Below, one piece after another: positions 18,583 to 28,345 of a stretch of 64,000 nucleotides of DNA (position 1 is its first letter; each line of letters opens with the position of its first letter). The DNA is taken from positions 32,021-96,020 of the forward strand of contig JAGVMP010000006.1 of NCBI GenBank assembly GCA_020053735.1, in the 5' to 3' direction. The notes under the pieces are model-generated. The model did not search any database and had not been told where the DNA came from. It worked only from the letters and a program-made list of their open reading frames with translations. The translations under genes and the position numbers were made by a program. This stretch comes from Pseudomonadota bacterium (GTDB taxonomy: Bacteria; Pseudomonadota; Gammaproteobacteria; Burkholderiales; Methylophilaceae).

Positions 18583-19320
18583 GTGCAACAAACCCTTAAA
18601 ATTTTAATTGCCGATGACGAAGCGCCTGCCAGAAGCCGTATGCGCGATTTGCTCGGAGATATTGCACACGTCGAAATTGTGGCAGAAGCCAAGAATGGTA
18701 AAGAAGCCATAGATTTAGCCGAATCCTGTAAGCCTGATGTGATGCTGTTGGATATTCGCATGCCAGTGATGGATGGCATAGAAGCCGCGCAACATGCACA
18801 AAAATTAGAGCCTAAACCACACATTATTTTTACTACCGCGTTTGACGCTTATGCGATTAAAGCATTTGATTTAAATGCAATAGATTATCTGCTGAAACCT
18901 ATTCGACAAGAACGTCTGCAAGCTGCTATAAACAAAGCGCATGCCCTGCAGCCCAATCAGATAGCGGCTCTCAAGCCATTGCAAAAGGCTCGTTCACATT
19001 TGAGCATACACGAGCGTGGCCGCGTGTTGCTGGTGCCAATAGAAACAATTGTTTATTTGCGTGCCGAACTTAAGTACATCACGGTGCGTACTGTTGAGCG
19101 CGAATATTTAATTGAGGAATCGTTGACACATTTAGAAGTGGAATTTGGCGAGCGCTTTATCAGATTGCATCGAAACTGCCTTGTTGCGCCGCAATTTATT
19201 ACTGGCTACGAAAAACGCCTGAATGACGACAACGAACAGCAATGGGTGGCGTTACTTAAACACATCCCCGAAACCATTGCCATTAGTCGGCGCCAGCAGC
19301 ACTTAGTAAAACAAAGCTGA
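18583..19320 (+). CDS. algR: AlgR-type LytTR response regulator
   Basis: 245 aa, GTG start. The receiver domain has DDE near residue 11 and the phosphoacceptor in MLLDIRMPVMDG (about Asp54), followed by a LytTR DNA-binding domain (IETIVYLRAELKYITVRT, FIRLHRNCLV). It is paired with the upstream kinase and, in synteny with Pseudomonas, lies just before hemC; an MscS-like gene on the other strand now separates them. Confidence 0.92.
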   Translation: MQQTLKILIADDEAPARSRMRDLLGDIAHVEIVAEAKNGKEAIDLAESCKPDVMLLDIRMPVMDGIEAAQHAQKLEPKPHIIFTTAFDAYAIKAFDLNAIDYLLKPIRQERLQAAINKAHALQPNQIAALKPLQKARSHLSIHERGRVLLVPIETIVYLRAELKYITVRTVEREYLIEESLTHLEVEFGERFIRLHRNCLVAPQFITGYEKRLNDDNEQQWVALLKHIPETIAISRRQQHLVKQS

Positions 19321-19349
19321 GCAACTCAATATTCTAAGTTACTTAATAC

Positions 19350-20021
19350 TTATTTCTTACTTCTCTCAAAGTCTTCAATCACCCTAGCCGCCCAATCTTT
19401 GCCGCCCAAACCAAATGCAATCGCCAGCGCCAAAAAGAACGCGCCAAACACAATTACAAATAAAGAGTAAATGAGCTGCATGCCGATACCCAGCTGCTCT
19501 AGCGCTACAAATACCGAAAATATTTGTATGCCATATTCAGCCGACGTACTCACTGCGAGTGCATGTGGAAACTTGATGCTATGCAACCAGGCAAACACCA
19601 ATCGGTTCACAAATCGCGCTAGCAGCGTACCAAAAACCACCACCAAAATAGCCACAATAATATGCGGCAAATAGCCTGCCAGTTGCTGCAGCAAGGTCGC
19701 TACTTGTGTCATTTCTAGTGAGTTTGCACCAGTGATTACAAACAGCAGAATGACTAGCCAGTACATCACTTGGCTAATAATACCGCTCATGGTGAGGTTG
19801 TAGTTGCCACTGTTCATAAATGCCTCAAGCCCTGATTTTTGCGCGAATTTATCAAATTGGGTGATTGTTAAAATGCGTTTTACTGCCGAGCGGACTAGCT
19901 TAGCCACTATCCATCCCACAAATATAATCACCAATACAGCCAATAATTTAGGCACAAAATTCACCATCTGTAGCCAAAATTGATTCAGTGAGCTCATAAA
20001 AATATCGATTTGGTATTGCAT
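19350..20021 (-). CDS. small MscS-like (CmpX-type) membrane protein
   Basis: 223 aa with about five membrane helices. The repeated TM-helix pattern LLAVLVIIFVGWIVAKLVRSAVKRIL and PHIIVAILVVVFGTLLARFVNRLV, and the end AFGLGGKDWAARVIEDFE, match the conserved TM-helix family of mechanosensitive-channel relatives such as CmpX. It lacks the cytoplasmic beta domain of full MscS. It is convergent with algR and divergent from hemC. Confidence 0.8.
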   Translation of the reverse strand: MQYQIDIFMSSLNQFWLQMVNFVPKLLAVLVIIFVGWIVAKLVRSAVKRILTITQFDKFAQKSGLEAFMNSGNYNLTMSGIISQVMYWLVILLFVITGANSLEMTQVATLLQQLAGYLPHIIVAILVVVFGTLLARFVNRLVFAWLHSIKFPHALAVSTSAEYGIQIFSVFVALEQLGIGMQLIYSLFVIVFGAFFLALAIAFGLGGKDWAARVIEDFERSKK

Positions 20022-20205
20022 AACATCTCCTAAATTTTATTAACAATCAACCCTTTAGGCTAATTTTGGTTGAGCAAGCCTTGCTTAAAATTATATTATT
20101 CTGCTTCAGACTTTAGCTTAACCTAAAATGTAGCACTTTTTGTAAAAGATTGTAAAAGCCTGAATAAAACATGAGCAAAAATAGCGCTGTGATAAAATTG
20201 CCACC

Positions 20206-21147
20206 ATGAAAACATCACCTAAAAAACTCGTTATTGCCTCGCGTGAAAGTGCGCTGGCCATGTGGCAAGCCAATCATATTCAAGCACGCCTACAAGCCTT
20301 ATACCCTAACTGCGATGTGCAAATTTTGGGGATGACCACGACTGGCGACCAAATTCTAGATTCGCCGTTATCACGCATTGGCGGCAAAGGTTTATTTGTA
20401 AAAGAGCTTGAAATGGCGCTGGCGGATGGTAGCGCTGATTTAGCGGTACACAGTATGAAGGACGTGCCAATGAATCTTCCCGAAGGCTTTATGATGGCGG
20501 CCACGGGTGAACGTGAAGACGCGCGCGATGCGTTTGTCTCAAACAATTTTGCTAATTTACAAGCCTTACCGCATGGCAGCATTGTCGGTACTTCTAGCTT
20601 ACGCCGCCAAAGCCAATTGCAACATCGCTTTCCTCACCTCAAAATCGAGTCTCTACGCGGCAACGTGCAAACAAGGCTGCGCAAATTGGATGAAGGCCAA
20701 TACGCCGCAATTATCCTTGCTGCAGCGGGTTTAATTCGGCTGGGCTTAGGTACGCGTATTCGCGATTTTATTTCGCCAACAGATAGCATCCCGGCCGTAG
20801 GGCAAGGTGCGCTAGGCATTGAAATCAACGCAAATCGCACTGATCTAATTGAAATTCTCGCACCATTAAATCATATCGATACACAGCTTTGCGTAGAAGC
20901 TGAACGTGGCTTTAGTCGTGCTTTAGCGGGCAGTTGCACCGTGCCACTTGGTGCCTATGCATTGCGCGATGGCGAGGATATTAATATGACTGGTTTTGTA
21001 GCTAGCGTGGATGGCACACAATTGCTGCGAGAAAATATAACTGGCTTGGCAGCCAATGCAGAAGCGGTTGGTAGAGCATTGGCAGATAAACTGATTGCGC
21101 GCGGTGCGGATAAAATTTTGGCTGCGCTAGAGCACATAAAGCCTTGA
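20206..21147 (+). CDS. hemC: porphobilinogen deaminase (hydroxymethylbilane synthase)
   Basis: Polymerises four porphobilinogens into hydroxymethylbilane for haem and sirohaem synthesis. 313 aa; the dipyrromethane cofactor cysteine is in [15 protein letters not shown]. The N-terminal [13 protein letters not shown] and [10 protein letters not shown] are conserved. Upstream lies a TTGTAAAAG direct repeat with 10-base period at 20140-20158. hemD follows after a gap containing a REP-like palindrome. Confidence 0.97.
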   Translation: MKTSPKKLVIASRESALAMWQANHIQARLQALYPNCDVQILGMTTTGDQILDSPLSRIGGKGLFVKELEMALADGSADLAVHSMKDVPMNLPEGFMMAATGEREDARDAFVSNNFANLQALPHGSIVGTSSLRRQSQLQHRFPHLKIESLRGNVQTRLRKLDEGQYAAIILAAAGLIRLGLGTRIRDFISPTDSIPAVGQGALGIEINANRTDLIEILAPLNHIDTQLCVEAERGFSRALAGSCTVPLGAYALRDGEDINMTGFVASVDGTQLLRENITGLAANAEAVGRALADKLIARGADKILAALEHIKP

Positions 21148-21195
21148 ACATACAAAATGAACCCATTTTTTAAATCCGTACGTTGTTTGCTTGTC

Positions 21196-21259
21196 ACCGT
21201 TCGTGGTGAGCTTGTCGAACCATGCTAACTTGCCCTTCGACAAGCTCAGGGCGAACGGT
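21196..21259. repeat. REP-like palindromic element between hemC and hemD
   Basis: ACCGTTCGTGGTGAGCTTGTCGAACC pairs imperfectly with the following CCCTTCGACAAGCTCAGGGCGAACGGT across a short loop. This GAGCTTGTCGAA/TTCGACAAGCTC palindrome is a common dispersed REP-type element in many Proteobacteria. It ends 8 bases before the hemD start codon, so its hairpin would sit in the hemC-hemD transcript. Confidence 0.8.
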
Positions 21260-21267
21260 AGCTTAAG

Positions 21268-22038
21268 ATGACAAATAAACCACTAAATGGCGTTGGCATT
21301 GCTATTACACGACCTGTAGACCAAGCTAAAAAATTAGCTGAATTAATTCGCAATTCAGGTGGCAACCCCATTGTATTCCCTCTTATTGAAATTACAGCGC
21401 TTAACGATTACAGGCAATTTGATGCGATCATTAGCCATATTGATAAATACGATTGGGCGATTTTTATTAGTAGCAACGCCGTGCAAAATGGCATGCCGCG
21501 AATCATTAAACAAACCGCAAAACTTGGCATCCCAAGCAATCTAAAGTTTGCTGCCATTGGCCCAGTCACTGCCAATGAATTAAAAAATTTTAGCGTTAAA
21601 GATGTACTGATTCCACAAAACCGTTTTGATAGTGAATCTTTACTTGAATTGCCAGAGATGCACCATGTGGAGGGCAAAAAAATACTGCTGGTGCGTGGCG
21701 TGGGTGGCCGCGATGTTTTAGCAGAAACCCTTAGAGAACGTGGTGCGCAAGTGACTTTTGCTGAATGCTATCAACGCACAAATCCGCAAACCAACTGTGA
21801 TTTATTGGCGCAACTTTATAATGAACATAGATTGCAAGGCATTGTCATTACTAGCAGTGAAGCCATGCGCCACCTACTAGATTTAGCAGGCGATACAGAC
21901 TGGTTAAAAAATATCATTTTGTTTGTAAACCACGCCAGAATTGCTGAGTTACCTATGCAGTTAGGGTTGAAAGTAACTGTGGCAAATGCAGCTGGCGATG
22001 AGGCTATGTTAGCTTTGGTGCTGGGTTCGCAAACGTAA
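21268..22038 (+). CDS. hemD: uroporphyrinogen-III synthase
   Basis: Cyclises hydroxymethylbilane with inversion of ring D. 256 aa; the family is poorly conserved, but GVGIAITRPVDQAKKLAELI, PLIEI, AIFISSNAVQNGM and GIVITSSEAMRHLL together with position after hemC make the call secure. The 3' end overlaps the convergent ferredoxin-reductase gene by 35 bases. Confidence 0.93.
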   Translation: MTNKPLNGVGIAITRPVDQAKKLAELIRNSGGNPIVFPLIEITALNDYRQFDAIISHIDKYDWAIFISSNAVQNGMPRIIKQTAKLGIPSNLKFAAIGPVTANELKNFSVKDVLIPQNRFDSESLLELPEMHHVEGKKILLVRGVGGRDVLAETLRERGAQVTFAECYQRTNPQTNCDLLAQLYNEHRLQGIVITSSEAMRHLLDLAGDTDWLKNIILFVNHARIAELPMQLGLKVTVANAAGDEAMLALVLGSQT

Positions 22039-23026
22039 ACGCATCACTAAAAAACTCATCTGCTAACAAGCCTTGCTGCACAAAGCTTGTGTGTGCAACT
22101 TCACACATACCAGGTGCGCCACACACATAGGCTTGATAGCTACTTAAGTTTTTATGGTCTGCTAATACGGCCTCGTGCACTAAGCCTACCCTACCTTGCC
22201 AATTGCCATCTTGTGGCTCTGAAATCACAGGGATATAAGTTAAATGTGGCGTAAATTCTGCCCACTTTTCGCACAGTTCATGCATGTATAAATCTTTTAG
22301 CTGGCGCGCGCCACGATACAAAATAATGTCGCGCTGAATATTATTGAACAGCATGTGCTCAATAATGCCTTTAACGGGCGCAAACCCCGTGCCGCCTGCC
22401 ACGAAAATAATTGGCTTGTCGGAATCTTCGCGTAAAAAGAAGTTACCAAAGGGTGCCTCAATGCGCAAAATGGCTTTTTCTACCAGCTCGTTGGCCACAT
22501 ATTCACTAAACACGCCACTGGGTATCACCCGAATATGCAACTGCAAAAATTCAGCATCATGCTGCGCATTGGCAATAGAAAACGCACGCCGTTTGCCATC
22601 TTTTAAAATAAACTCAATGTACTGACCTGCCTTAAATTGTAAGCGCTCACTTGTGGGTAATTGTAGGTGCAGTGCAATCACATCATGCGCGAGTTGCTCT
22701 TTTTTGGCCACGCGAGCGGGCAAAATGCGCGGCTTAATACCTGCCAAACCACCTACTTCGCGACATTCAATTGTTAAATCTTCTAAGGCCATGGCGCAAC
22801 ACAACAATGCGTTTCCAGCAGCTAATTCGGCATCACTCATGGCGCTACTTTGGTAATCATTGTGCAAGACTTTGCCAGAGATAAGTTTAGCCTTACACGA
22901 ACCGCATGCGCCATTGCGACAACCATAAGGCAGGTTAATACCCGCATCAATGGCGGCTTGTAACACAGTTTGACTGGGGCGCACATCAAACTTATGGCCA
23001 CTATTTTTGATGGTGACTTTATTCAT
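22004..23026 (-). CDS. 2Fe-2S ferredoxin / FAD-NAD(P)H reductase fusion (CDP-6-deoxy-glucoseen reductase-like)
   Basis: 340 aa. An N-terminal plant-type ferredoxin domain (CRNGACGSCKAKL, then LLCC) binds a 2Fe-2S cluster, followed by an FAD domain (RAFSIANA) and an NAD-binding domain (FVAGGTGFAPVKGII). Such proteins pass electrons from NAD(P)H via FAD to the cluster; many are annotated AscD-like in Betaproteobacteria without a demonstrated partner. No sugar-dehydrase gene is nearby, so the natural acceptor is unknown. Confidence 0.87.
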   Translation of the reverse strand: MNKVTIKNSGHKFDVRPSQTVLQAAIDAGINLPYGCRNGACGSCKAKLISGKVLHNDYQSSAMSDAELAAGNALLCCAMALEDLTIECREVGGLAGIKPRILPARVAKKEQLAHDVIALHLQLPTSERLQFKAGQYIEFILKDGKRRAFSIANAQHDAEFLQLHIRVIPSGVFSEYVANELVEKAILRIEAPFGNFFLREDSDKPIIFVAGGTGFAPVKGIIEHMLFNNIQRDIILYRGARQLKDLYMHELCEKWAEFTPHLTYIPVISEPQDGNWQGRVGLVHEAVLADHKNLSSYQAYVCGAPGMCEVAHTSFVQQGLLADEFFSDAFTFANPAPKLT

Positions 23027-23066
23027 AAGCGACTTTGTTCATATTATTTTCTATTTTTTAACTTGT

Positions 23067-23510
23067 TTATTTTTTATCGTCGTCTATTTTAGTGTATTCG
23101 CCTTCAATCACATCGTCATTAGCTGCTTTTGTGTAAGTTGATTGTTGGTATTGGTTATTAGTCGTATTATTTTGAAAACTTGAGCCCGGACTTGGCTTAC
23201 TAATCGGGATTAGCAATAGAATCACCGCGATGATATCTGTGATAATGCCAGGAACAATCAGCAACACGCCCGCCATCATATTGCGTGCACTACCCAGCAA
23301 GGTTTTGATGGGATTACCGCCAGATGATAAACTTTGCATCATTTTAGCGGAAATGAGTAATTTTTCGCCCCGAATGAGTTGTAAGCCTAAGGAGCCAATC
23401 ACGACTAAGTATAACAGCAGCCACCAACCGTATTCTTCGCCAAGTTGTATCAGCAGAAATATCTCGACAAATGGAAAAGCGAGTAAAATTAACATAATTA
23501 GAAAACGCAT
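23067..23510 (-). CDS. fxsA: FxsA family membrane protein
   Basis: 147 aa from ATG 23510 (a GTG lies one codon upstream). Membrane helices MRFLIMLILLAFPFVEIFLLIQLG, WWLLLYLVVIGSLGLQLI and MMAGVLLIVPGIITDIIAVILLL are typical of FxsA, an inner-membrane protein that in E. coli modulates phage F exclusion. The C-terminal tail is asparagine-rich and acidic. Monocistronic by position. Confidence 0.9.
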   Translation of the reverse strand: MRFLIMLILLAFPFVEIFLLIQLGEEYGWWLLLYLVVIGSLGLQLIRGEKLLISAKMMQSLSSGGNPIKTLLGSARNMMAGVLLIVPGIITDIIAVILLLIPISKPSPGSSFQNNTTNNQYQQSTYTKAANDDVIEGEYTKIDDDKK

Positions 23511-23621
23511 CACTTAAATCTCTTTCTACTTGGAACTCTCTTAGCTATATATTCTCTTAGTTGGGGCAAAAATCGTTATTGCAACTTATTTTTGCGTGTT
23601 AAGGCGCGCAACTAAAAACTT

Positions 23622-25298
23622 ATGAAACCTATTTTAAACCTTATTTTCATTTTATTGACCTGCGTTAGCATGCAAACGTTGCATGCGGCTGAATCTAGTA
23701 AAGGCGCCAGTTTATTTACCGACTCCATAGAAGAGGAAGAATTTTTATCGCCCGATGACGCCTTTAAGCTAGACATTGTGCAAAAAGACGCCAATAGTTT
23801 AAGTGCAAATTTTAAAATTCAACCTGGTTATTATCTTTATAAAGAGCGCATCAAATTTGTATTGGCGCCAGATTCAACAGCAAAAATTGTCAATATAGAG
23901 CTGCCAAAAGGCGACATGAAAGATGACCCGAATTTTGGCAAGCAAGAGGTGTATCACCACGATTTTTCCGCAAATATTATTTTAAGCAATGTAACTGACA
24001 ACGTAAAAATTAAAGCACGCCACCAAGGTTGTAGCGAAAAAGGCCTGTGTTACGCGCCACAAACCAAAGACTTTGATATCGCCTTTAATGAAGTATCGCC
24101 AGCGGGCAATATTGGAGCGGCTTCTGGCGATGCTGTTATGGGCTCGAGCGAAAATAACGATGACAAAGTCACTACTGCACTTAAAAGCGGCAATTTGTGG
24201 CTGATCATCGCAGGCTTTTTTGTGGCGGGCTTGCTACTGTCGTTTACACCTTGCGTGTTACCAATGATCCCAATTTTATCCAGCATTATTGTTGGTAGCC
24301 AAGCTAAACAAAGTAAACCTTGCAAGCTGCATGCGTTTGGCTTATCGGTGGCTTATGTATTGGGTATGGCGCTCAGCTACACCTTGGCAGGCGTGGCGGC
24401 GGGGCTTTCTGGTAGTTTAATTTCGCAAAGCCTACAAAGCCCGTGGATATTAGCGCTGACAGCATTACTATTTGTAGCATTGGCGTTCTCCATGTTTGGC
24501 TTTTATGAGCTTAAATTGCCCAGCGCGCTTGAAAATAAAATTTTAGGAGTTAGTCAAAAACTCAAAGGCGGCGAATTTTTAGGCGTATTTATTATGGGTG
24601 TTATTTCTGCGCTCATTGTGAGCCCATGTGTGGCGGCGCCTTTGGCGGGTGCGCTGATTTACATCGGTCAAACGCATAATGTGTTGCTGGGTGGTGTTGG
24701 GTTATTTGCGCTCGCTATCGGCATGGGCGTTCCATTGTTGCTGATTGGCGCCTCGGCTGGTAGCCTGTTACCCAAAGCTGGTGCTTGGATGACGATAGTG
24801 CGCAACCTATTTGGCGTGCTAATGCTGGTAATGGCAGCCTACCTTGTATGGCCAATATTACCGAATGCGATTACCCAGCCTGCCAATAAAGTACTGGACA
24901 AAGTACTTGGCCTAGAAGCCACATCGCACCTGCCTTTTCAGCGGGTCAAAAGCGTGACGGAACTAGACGCGGCAATTAAAAATGGCAAGGGCAAAACCGT
25001 GATGCTCGATTTTTATGCGGATTGGTGCACCTCGTGCAAAGAAATGGAAAAATTCACTTTTAGCGATGCGCAAGTACAAGCTACGCTTAAAGATGTAGTG
25101 TTATTGCAGGCTGATGTCACCGAAAACAATGCGGATGACCAAGCACTACTCAAACGTTTTAATTTATTTGGCCCACCTGGCATCATCTTTTTTGATGCGG
25201 CAGGCAATGAAATTAAAAGCCGTGTTATCGGCTACAAAAGTGCAGAAGACTTTACAAAAATATTGAACCAAGTTTTCAACCAACAGGTAACGCAATAA
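23622..25298 (+). CDS. dsbD: thiol:disulfide interchange protein DsbD
   Basis: Carries electrons from cytoplasmic thioredoxin to the periplasm. 558 aa: signal peptide (ILNLIFILLTCVSMQTLHAAE); N-terminal domain with the redox cysteines in HQGCSEKGLCYAP; eight-helix membrane domain with cysteines in SFTPCVLPM and IVSPCVAAPLAG; C-terminal thioredoxin domain with DWCTSCKEME. All six cysteines expected for DsbD are present. The stop overlaps the start of the TlpA-like gene by one base (TAATG). Confidence 0.96.
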   Translation: MKPILNLIFILLTCVSMQTLHAAESSKGASLFTDSIEEEEFLSPDDAFKLDIVQKDANSLSANFKIQPGYYLYKERIKFVLAPDSTAKIVNIELPKGDMKDDPNFGKQEVYHHDFSANIILSNVTDNVKIKARHQGCSEKGLCYAPQTKDFDIAFNEVSPAGNIGAASGDAVMGSSENNDDKVTTALKSGNLWLIIAGFFVAGLLLSFTPCVLPMIPILSSIIVGSQAKQSKPCKLHAFGLSVAYVLGMALSYTLAGVAAGLSGSLISQSLQSPWILALTALLFVALAFSMFGFYELKLPSALENKILGVSQKLKGGEFLGVFIMGVISALIVSPCVAAPLAGALIYIGQTHNVLLGGVGLFALAIGMGVPLLLIGASAGSLLPKAGAWMTIVRNLFGVLMLVMAAYLVWPILPNAITQPANKVLDKVLGLEATSHLPFQRVKSVTELDAAIKNGKGKTVMLDFYADWCTSCKEMEKFTFSDAQVQATLKDVVLLQADVTENNADDQALLKRFNLFGPPGIIFFDAAGNEIKSRVIGYKSAEDFTKILNQVFNQQVTQ

Positions 25299-25849
25299 TG
25301 GCGAATAAAATGACATCTAACAAAATCAATGCCATCCTCATTTCACTAATACTACTTGCCTCGATTGGCTTTGGTTTTCAATATTTTTTTAACAGCGGGT
25401 ATAGTGGGCATGGCAACAGTAAATCTACCCAACCATTATTTGCCGCGACATTTCCTGACGAAAACGGCAAACCACAAAGCCTGCAGCAATATGCAGGTAA
25501 AACAGTGGTGCTCAATTTTTGGGCGACTTGGTGCGAGCCGTGCCGCGAAGAAATGCCAGAACTTTCGGCGCTACACGATGCCAACAAAGATAAAAATGTC
25601 GTGGTGCTGGGCATAGCCGTAGACGACGTGGCAGCAATTAGTGAGTTTGTGAAAGACACTAAAGTAAGCTACCCACTATTTGCAGCCGAGATGCAAGGCA
25701 TGGAAATCGCCAGCAATCTTGGAAACGATAAAAGCGTACTACCATTTACCGTCATTATTAATGCCGACGGCAGCGTGGTCAAAACTTACTTTGGCCGTAT
25801 CAGTAAAGCCTTGTTAGAAAAAACACTGGTTACCCTCATAGCAAAATAA
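25298..25849 (+). CDS. TlpA-like membrane-anchored thioredoxin
   Basis: 183 aa, with an N-terminal membrane anchor (INAILISLILLASIGFGFQYFF) and a periplasmic thioredoxin fold with the active site ATWCEPCREEMPEL. It is a thiol reductase of the TlpA/ResA/CcmG type, probably for cytochrome c maturation or a similar task. Translational coupling to dsbD suggests DsbD keeps it reduced. Confidence 0.92.
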   Translation: MANKMTSNKINAILISLILLASIGFGFQYFFNSGYSGHGNSKSTQPLFAATFPDENGKPQSLQQYAGKTVVLNFWATWCEPCREEMPELSALHDANKDKNVVVLGIAVDDVAAISEFVKDTKVSYPLFAAEMQGMEIASNLGNDKSVLPFTVIINADGSVVKTYFGRISKALLEKTLVTLIAK

Positions 25850-25913
25850 ATCAAAAACATTGACCGCAAAATAGTTTAGCTTTGTATTCAAATACTTAAG
25901 CCTTGTTACCTCT

Positions 25914-25988
25914 ACAACTTCGCCCAATTTCAGTGAATTTGCTGGACAAAAACGCACAACTTCGGCAAACTCGCGTTTATGAAGTTGT
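25914..25988. repeat. three copies of ACAACTTC upstream of aroQ (two direct, one inverted)
   Basis: ACAACTTCG occurs at 25914-25922 and 25956-25964, exactly 42 bases apart, and GAAGTTGT occurs inverted at 25981-25988. The second and third copies could also form an 8-bp stem. It may be an operator for aroQ-acc; no regulator is known. Confidence 0.35.
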
Positions 25989-26027
25989 ACAAAAAACATA
26001 TAAAAAGGCAAGTTAAAGGGGTTTGTG

Positions 26028-26489
26028 ATGGTCACTAAGTCGGTATTAGTGGTGCATGGCCCCAACTTAAATTTGCTGGGCATGCGCGAACCTGCGCATT
26101 ACGGTAATGCTACGTTGGCAGATATTAACAACAGCTTGCTTGCCCAAGCCAAACAAGCGGGTATTACGCTTGAGGCATATCAAAGCAATGCTGAAGCGGA
26201 AATCGTCGCTAAAATTCAATCTTTAGCCAGTCCTTCATCAGCAAACCATAAAGTCGATTTTATTATCATCAACCCAGCTGCTTTTACGCATACTTCAGTT
26301 TCTATTCGCGATGCTATTTCTGCCGTGAACATTCCATTTATCGAAGTGCATTTATCTAACGTATATGCACGCGAAAGCTTTAGGCATCATTCTTATTTTA
26401 GTGATATTGCAGTAGGTGTTATCAGCGGCTTGGGGGCCGAAGGTTACAACGCGGCACTACAATTTGCAATTCACAAACTTAACCAATAA
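26028..26489 (+). CDS. aroQ: type II 3-dehydroquinate dehydratase
   Basis: Third step of the shikimate pathway. [35 protein letters not shown] and [18 protein letters not shown] are family signatures, including the active-site Tyr and His. ATG 26028 is chosen because AAGGGG ends 6-7 bases upstream; a GTG lies one codon before. Followed by accB-accC, a conserved arrangement. Confidence 0.96.
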   Translation: MVTKSVLVVHGPNLNLLGMREPAHYGNATLADINNSLLAQAKQAGITLEAYQSNAEAEIVAKIQSLASPSSANHKVDFIIINPAAFTHTSVSIRDAISAVNIPFIEVHLSNVYARESFRHHSYFSDIAVGVISGLGAEGYNAALQFAIHKLNQ

Positions 26490-26517
26490 TTAAGCAAACA
26501 AATATATAGAGGTTATT

Positions 26518-26976
26518 ATGGACTTACGTAAACTTAAAAAACTCATTGATTTGGTCGAAGAGTCTGGCATTTCTGAACTGGAACTGACAGAAGGCGAAGA
26601 AAAAGTGCGCATTAGCCGCGCCCTAATGCCAAGTTCTGCACCTGTTACACATTATATGGCTGCACCACAAACTACGCCGATGCCAGCAAGCCATGCCACG
26701 CCAGTACCAGTTGCTACCGCACCAGTGGTGGCCGAAGTGGAAGGCCATGTCGTGAAATCGCCAATGGTAGGCACCTTCTATCGCTCATCATCACCCGATG
26801 CAAAAGCCTTTGTGGATGTAGGCAGCAAAGTAGCAGTTGGCGAAACTTTATGTATTATCGAAGCCATGAAGCTGCTTAACGAAATTGAATGTGACTTTGC
26901 GGGCGAAATTAAAAAAATCCTTGTTGAAAATGGCCAACCGGTTGAATACGGCGAACCGCTGTTTATAATTAATTAA
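26518..26976 (+). CDS. accB: acetyl-CoA carboxylase biotin carboxyl carrier protein
   Basis: 152 aa. A helical N-terminus ([32 protein letters not shown]) and a proline/alanine linker precede the biotinyl domain, with the modified lysine in [11 protein letters not shown]. It carries CO2 between the biotin carboxylase and transferase parts in fatty acid synthesis. accC follows after 16 bases. Confidence 0.97.
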   Translation: MDLRKLKKLIDLVEESGISELELTEGEEKVRISRALMPSSAPVTHYMAAPQTTPMPASHATPVPVATAPVVAEVEGHVVKSPMVGTFYRSSSPDAKAFVDVGSKVAVGETLCIIEAMKLLNEIECDFAGEIKKILVENGQPVEYGEPLFIIN

Positions 26977-26992
26977 GTGTGATTGGCTAAGC

Positions 26993-28345
26993 ATGTTTGA
27001 AAAAATACTCATCGCAAATAGAGGCGAGATCGCGCTTAGGGTTCAACGCGCTTGCCGTGAGCTTGGCATTAAAACCGTTGCTGTACATTCCGAGGCCGAT
27101 AAAGAGGCTAAATATGTAAAGCTCGCCGATGAATCTGTTTGCATAGGCCCAGCAGCCTCTAATTTAAGCTATTTAAATATTCCCGCAGTTATCAGTGCGG
27201 CTGAGGTAACGGACGCACAAGCGATTCACCCAGGCTACGGATTTTTATCTGAAAATGCCGATTTTGCCGAGCGTGTTGAGCAAAGTGGCTTTGTGTTTAT
27301 TGGGCCTCGTGCCGAAACCATTCGCCTGATGGGTGATAAAGTATCCGCCAAAGATGCCATGAAAAAAGCCGGTGTACCTTGTGTGCCTGGCTCTGAAGGC
27401 GCGCTACCAGATGACCCTGCGGAAATTATTAAAACCGCAAAACGCGTAGGCTACCCAGTAATTATTAAAGCAGCTGGCGGCGGCGGCGGGCGCGGCATGC
27501 GCGTGGTGCATACCGAAGCTGCGTTAGTTAACGCCGTAGCCATGACCAAGGCGGAGGCGCAAGCGGCATTTGGTAACCCGATGGTGTATATGGAGAAGTT
27601 TCTAGAAAATCCACGCCATATCGAAATTCAAATATTAGCTGACCAACATGGCAATGCAGTCTACTTAGGAGACCGCGATTGTTCGATGCAACGTCGCCAT
27701 CAAAAAATTATTGAAGAGGCCCCATCGCCGTTATTGAGTACAAGAGTACGCGACAAAATTGGGGAGCGTTGTGCAGAGGCTTGCCGCAAAATTAAATATC
27801 GTGGTGCAGGTACATTCGAATTTTTATATGAAAATGGCGAGTTTTACTTTATTGAAATGAACACCCGCCTTCAAGTTGAACACACTGTAACAGAAATGAT
27901 TACTGGGCTAGACTTAGTGCAGCAGCAAATTTTTGTGGCGAATGGTGAAAAGTTAAAATTCCGTCAAAAAGATATAGTGCTGCGCGGTCACGCTATAGAA
28001 TGTCGCATTAACGCCGAAGACCCGTATAATTTCGTGCCTTCTCCTGGCAAAATTAGCACTTTCCACATGCCCGGCGGACCAGGTGTGCGTATTGATACGC
28101 ATGCTTATTCTGGCTACACCGTGCCGTCTAATTACGATTCGATGATAGGTAAACTCATTACTTATGGGGCTACGCGCGAGCAAGCGATTGCACGCATGCG
28201 CATTGCGCTCTCAGAAATGATGATTGATGGCATTAAAACCAACATTCCACTGCATGCAGATTTAATGGCGGATGCGGCTTTTCATTTAGGTGGCACCAGT
28301 ATTCATTATTTAGAGCAGAAGTTAGGCATTGGCCACAACAAGTAA
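26993..28345 (+). CDS. accC: acetyl-CoA carboxylase biotin carboxylase subunit
   Basis: ATP-dependent carboxylation of biotin on AccB. 450 aa, ATP-grasp fold: [23 protein letters not shown], the glycine-rich [29 protein letters not shown] and RINAEDP are all typical. Its last base is the first base of the prmA start codon (TAATG). Confidence 0.98.
   Translation: MFEKILIANRGEIALRVQRACRELGIKTVAVHSEADKEAKYVKLADESVCIGPAASNLSYLNIPAVISAAEVTDAQAIHPGYGFLSENADFAERVEQSGFVFIGPRAETIRLMGDKVSAKDAMKKAGVPCVPGSEGALPDDPAEIIKTAKRVGYPVIIKAAGGGGGRGMRVVHTEAALVNAVAMTKAEAQAAFGNPMVYMEKFLENPRHIEIQILADQHGNAVYLGDRDCSMQRRHQKIIEEAPSPLLSTRVRDKIGERCAEACRKIKYRGAGTFEFLYENGEFYFIEMNTRLQVEHTVTEMITGLDLVQQQIFVANGEKLKFRQKDIVLRGHAIECRINAEDPYNFVPSPGKISTFHMPGGPGVRIDTHAYSGYTVPSNYDSMIGKLITYGATREQAIARMRIALSEMMIDGIKTNIPLHADLMADAAFHLGGTSIHYLEQKLGIGHNK

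Noticed and set aside
25814-26083. 89-aa minus-strand ORF in the tlpA-aroQ gap
   Set aside because: It overlaps the ends of tlpA and aroQ, has no ribosome-binding site and no recognisable motif; taken as a shadow.
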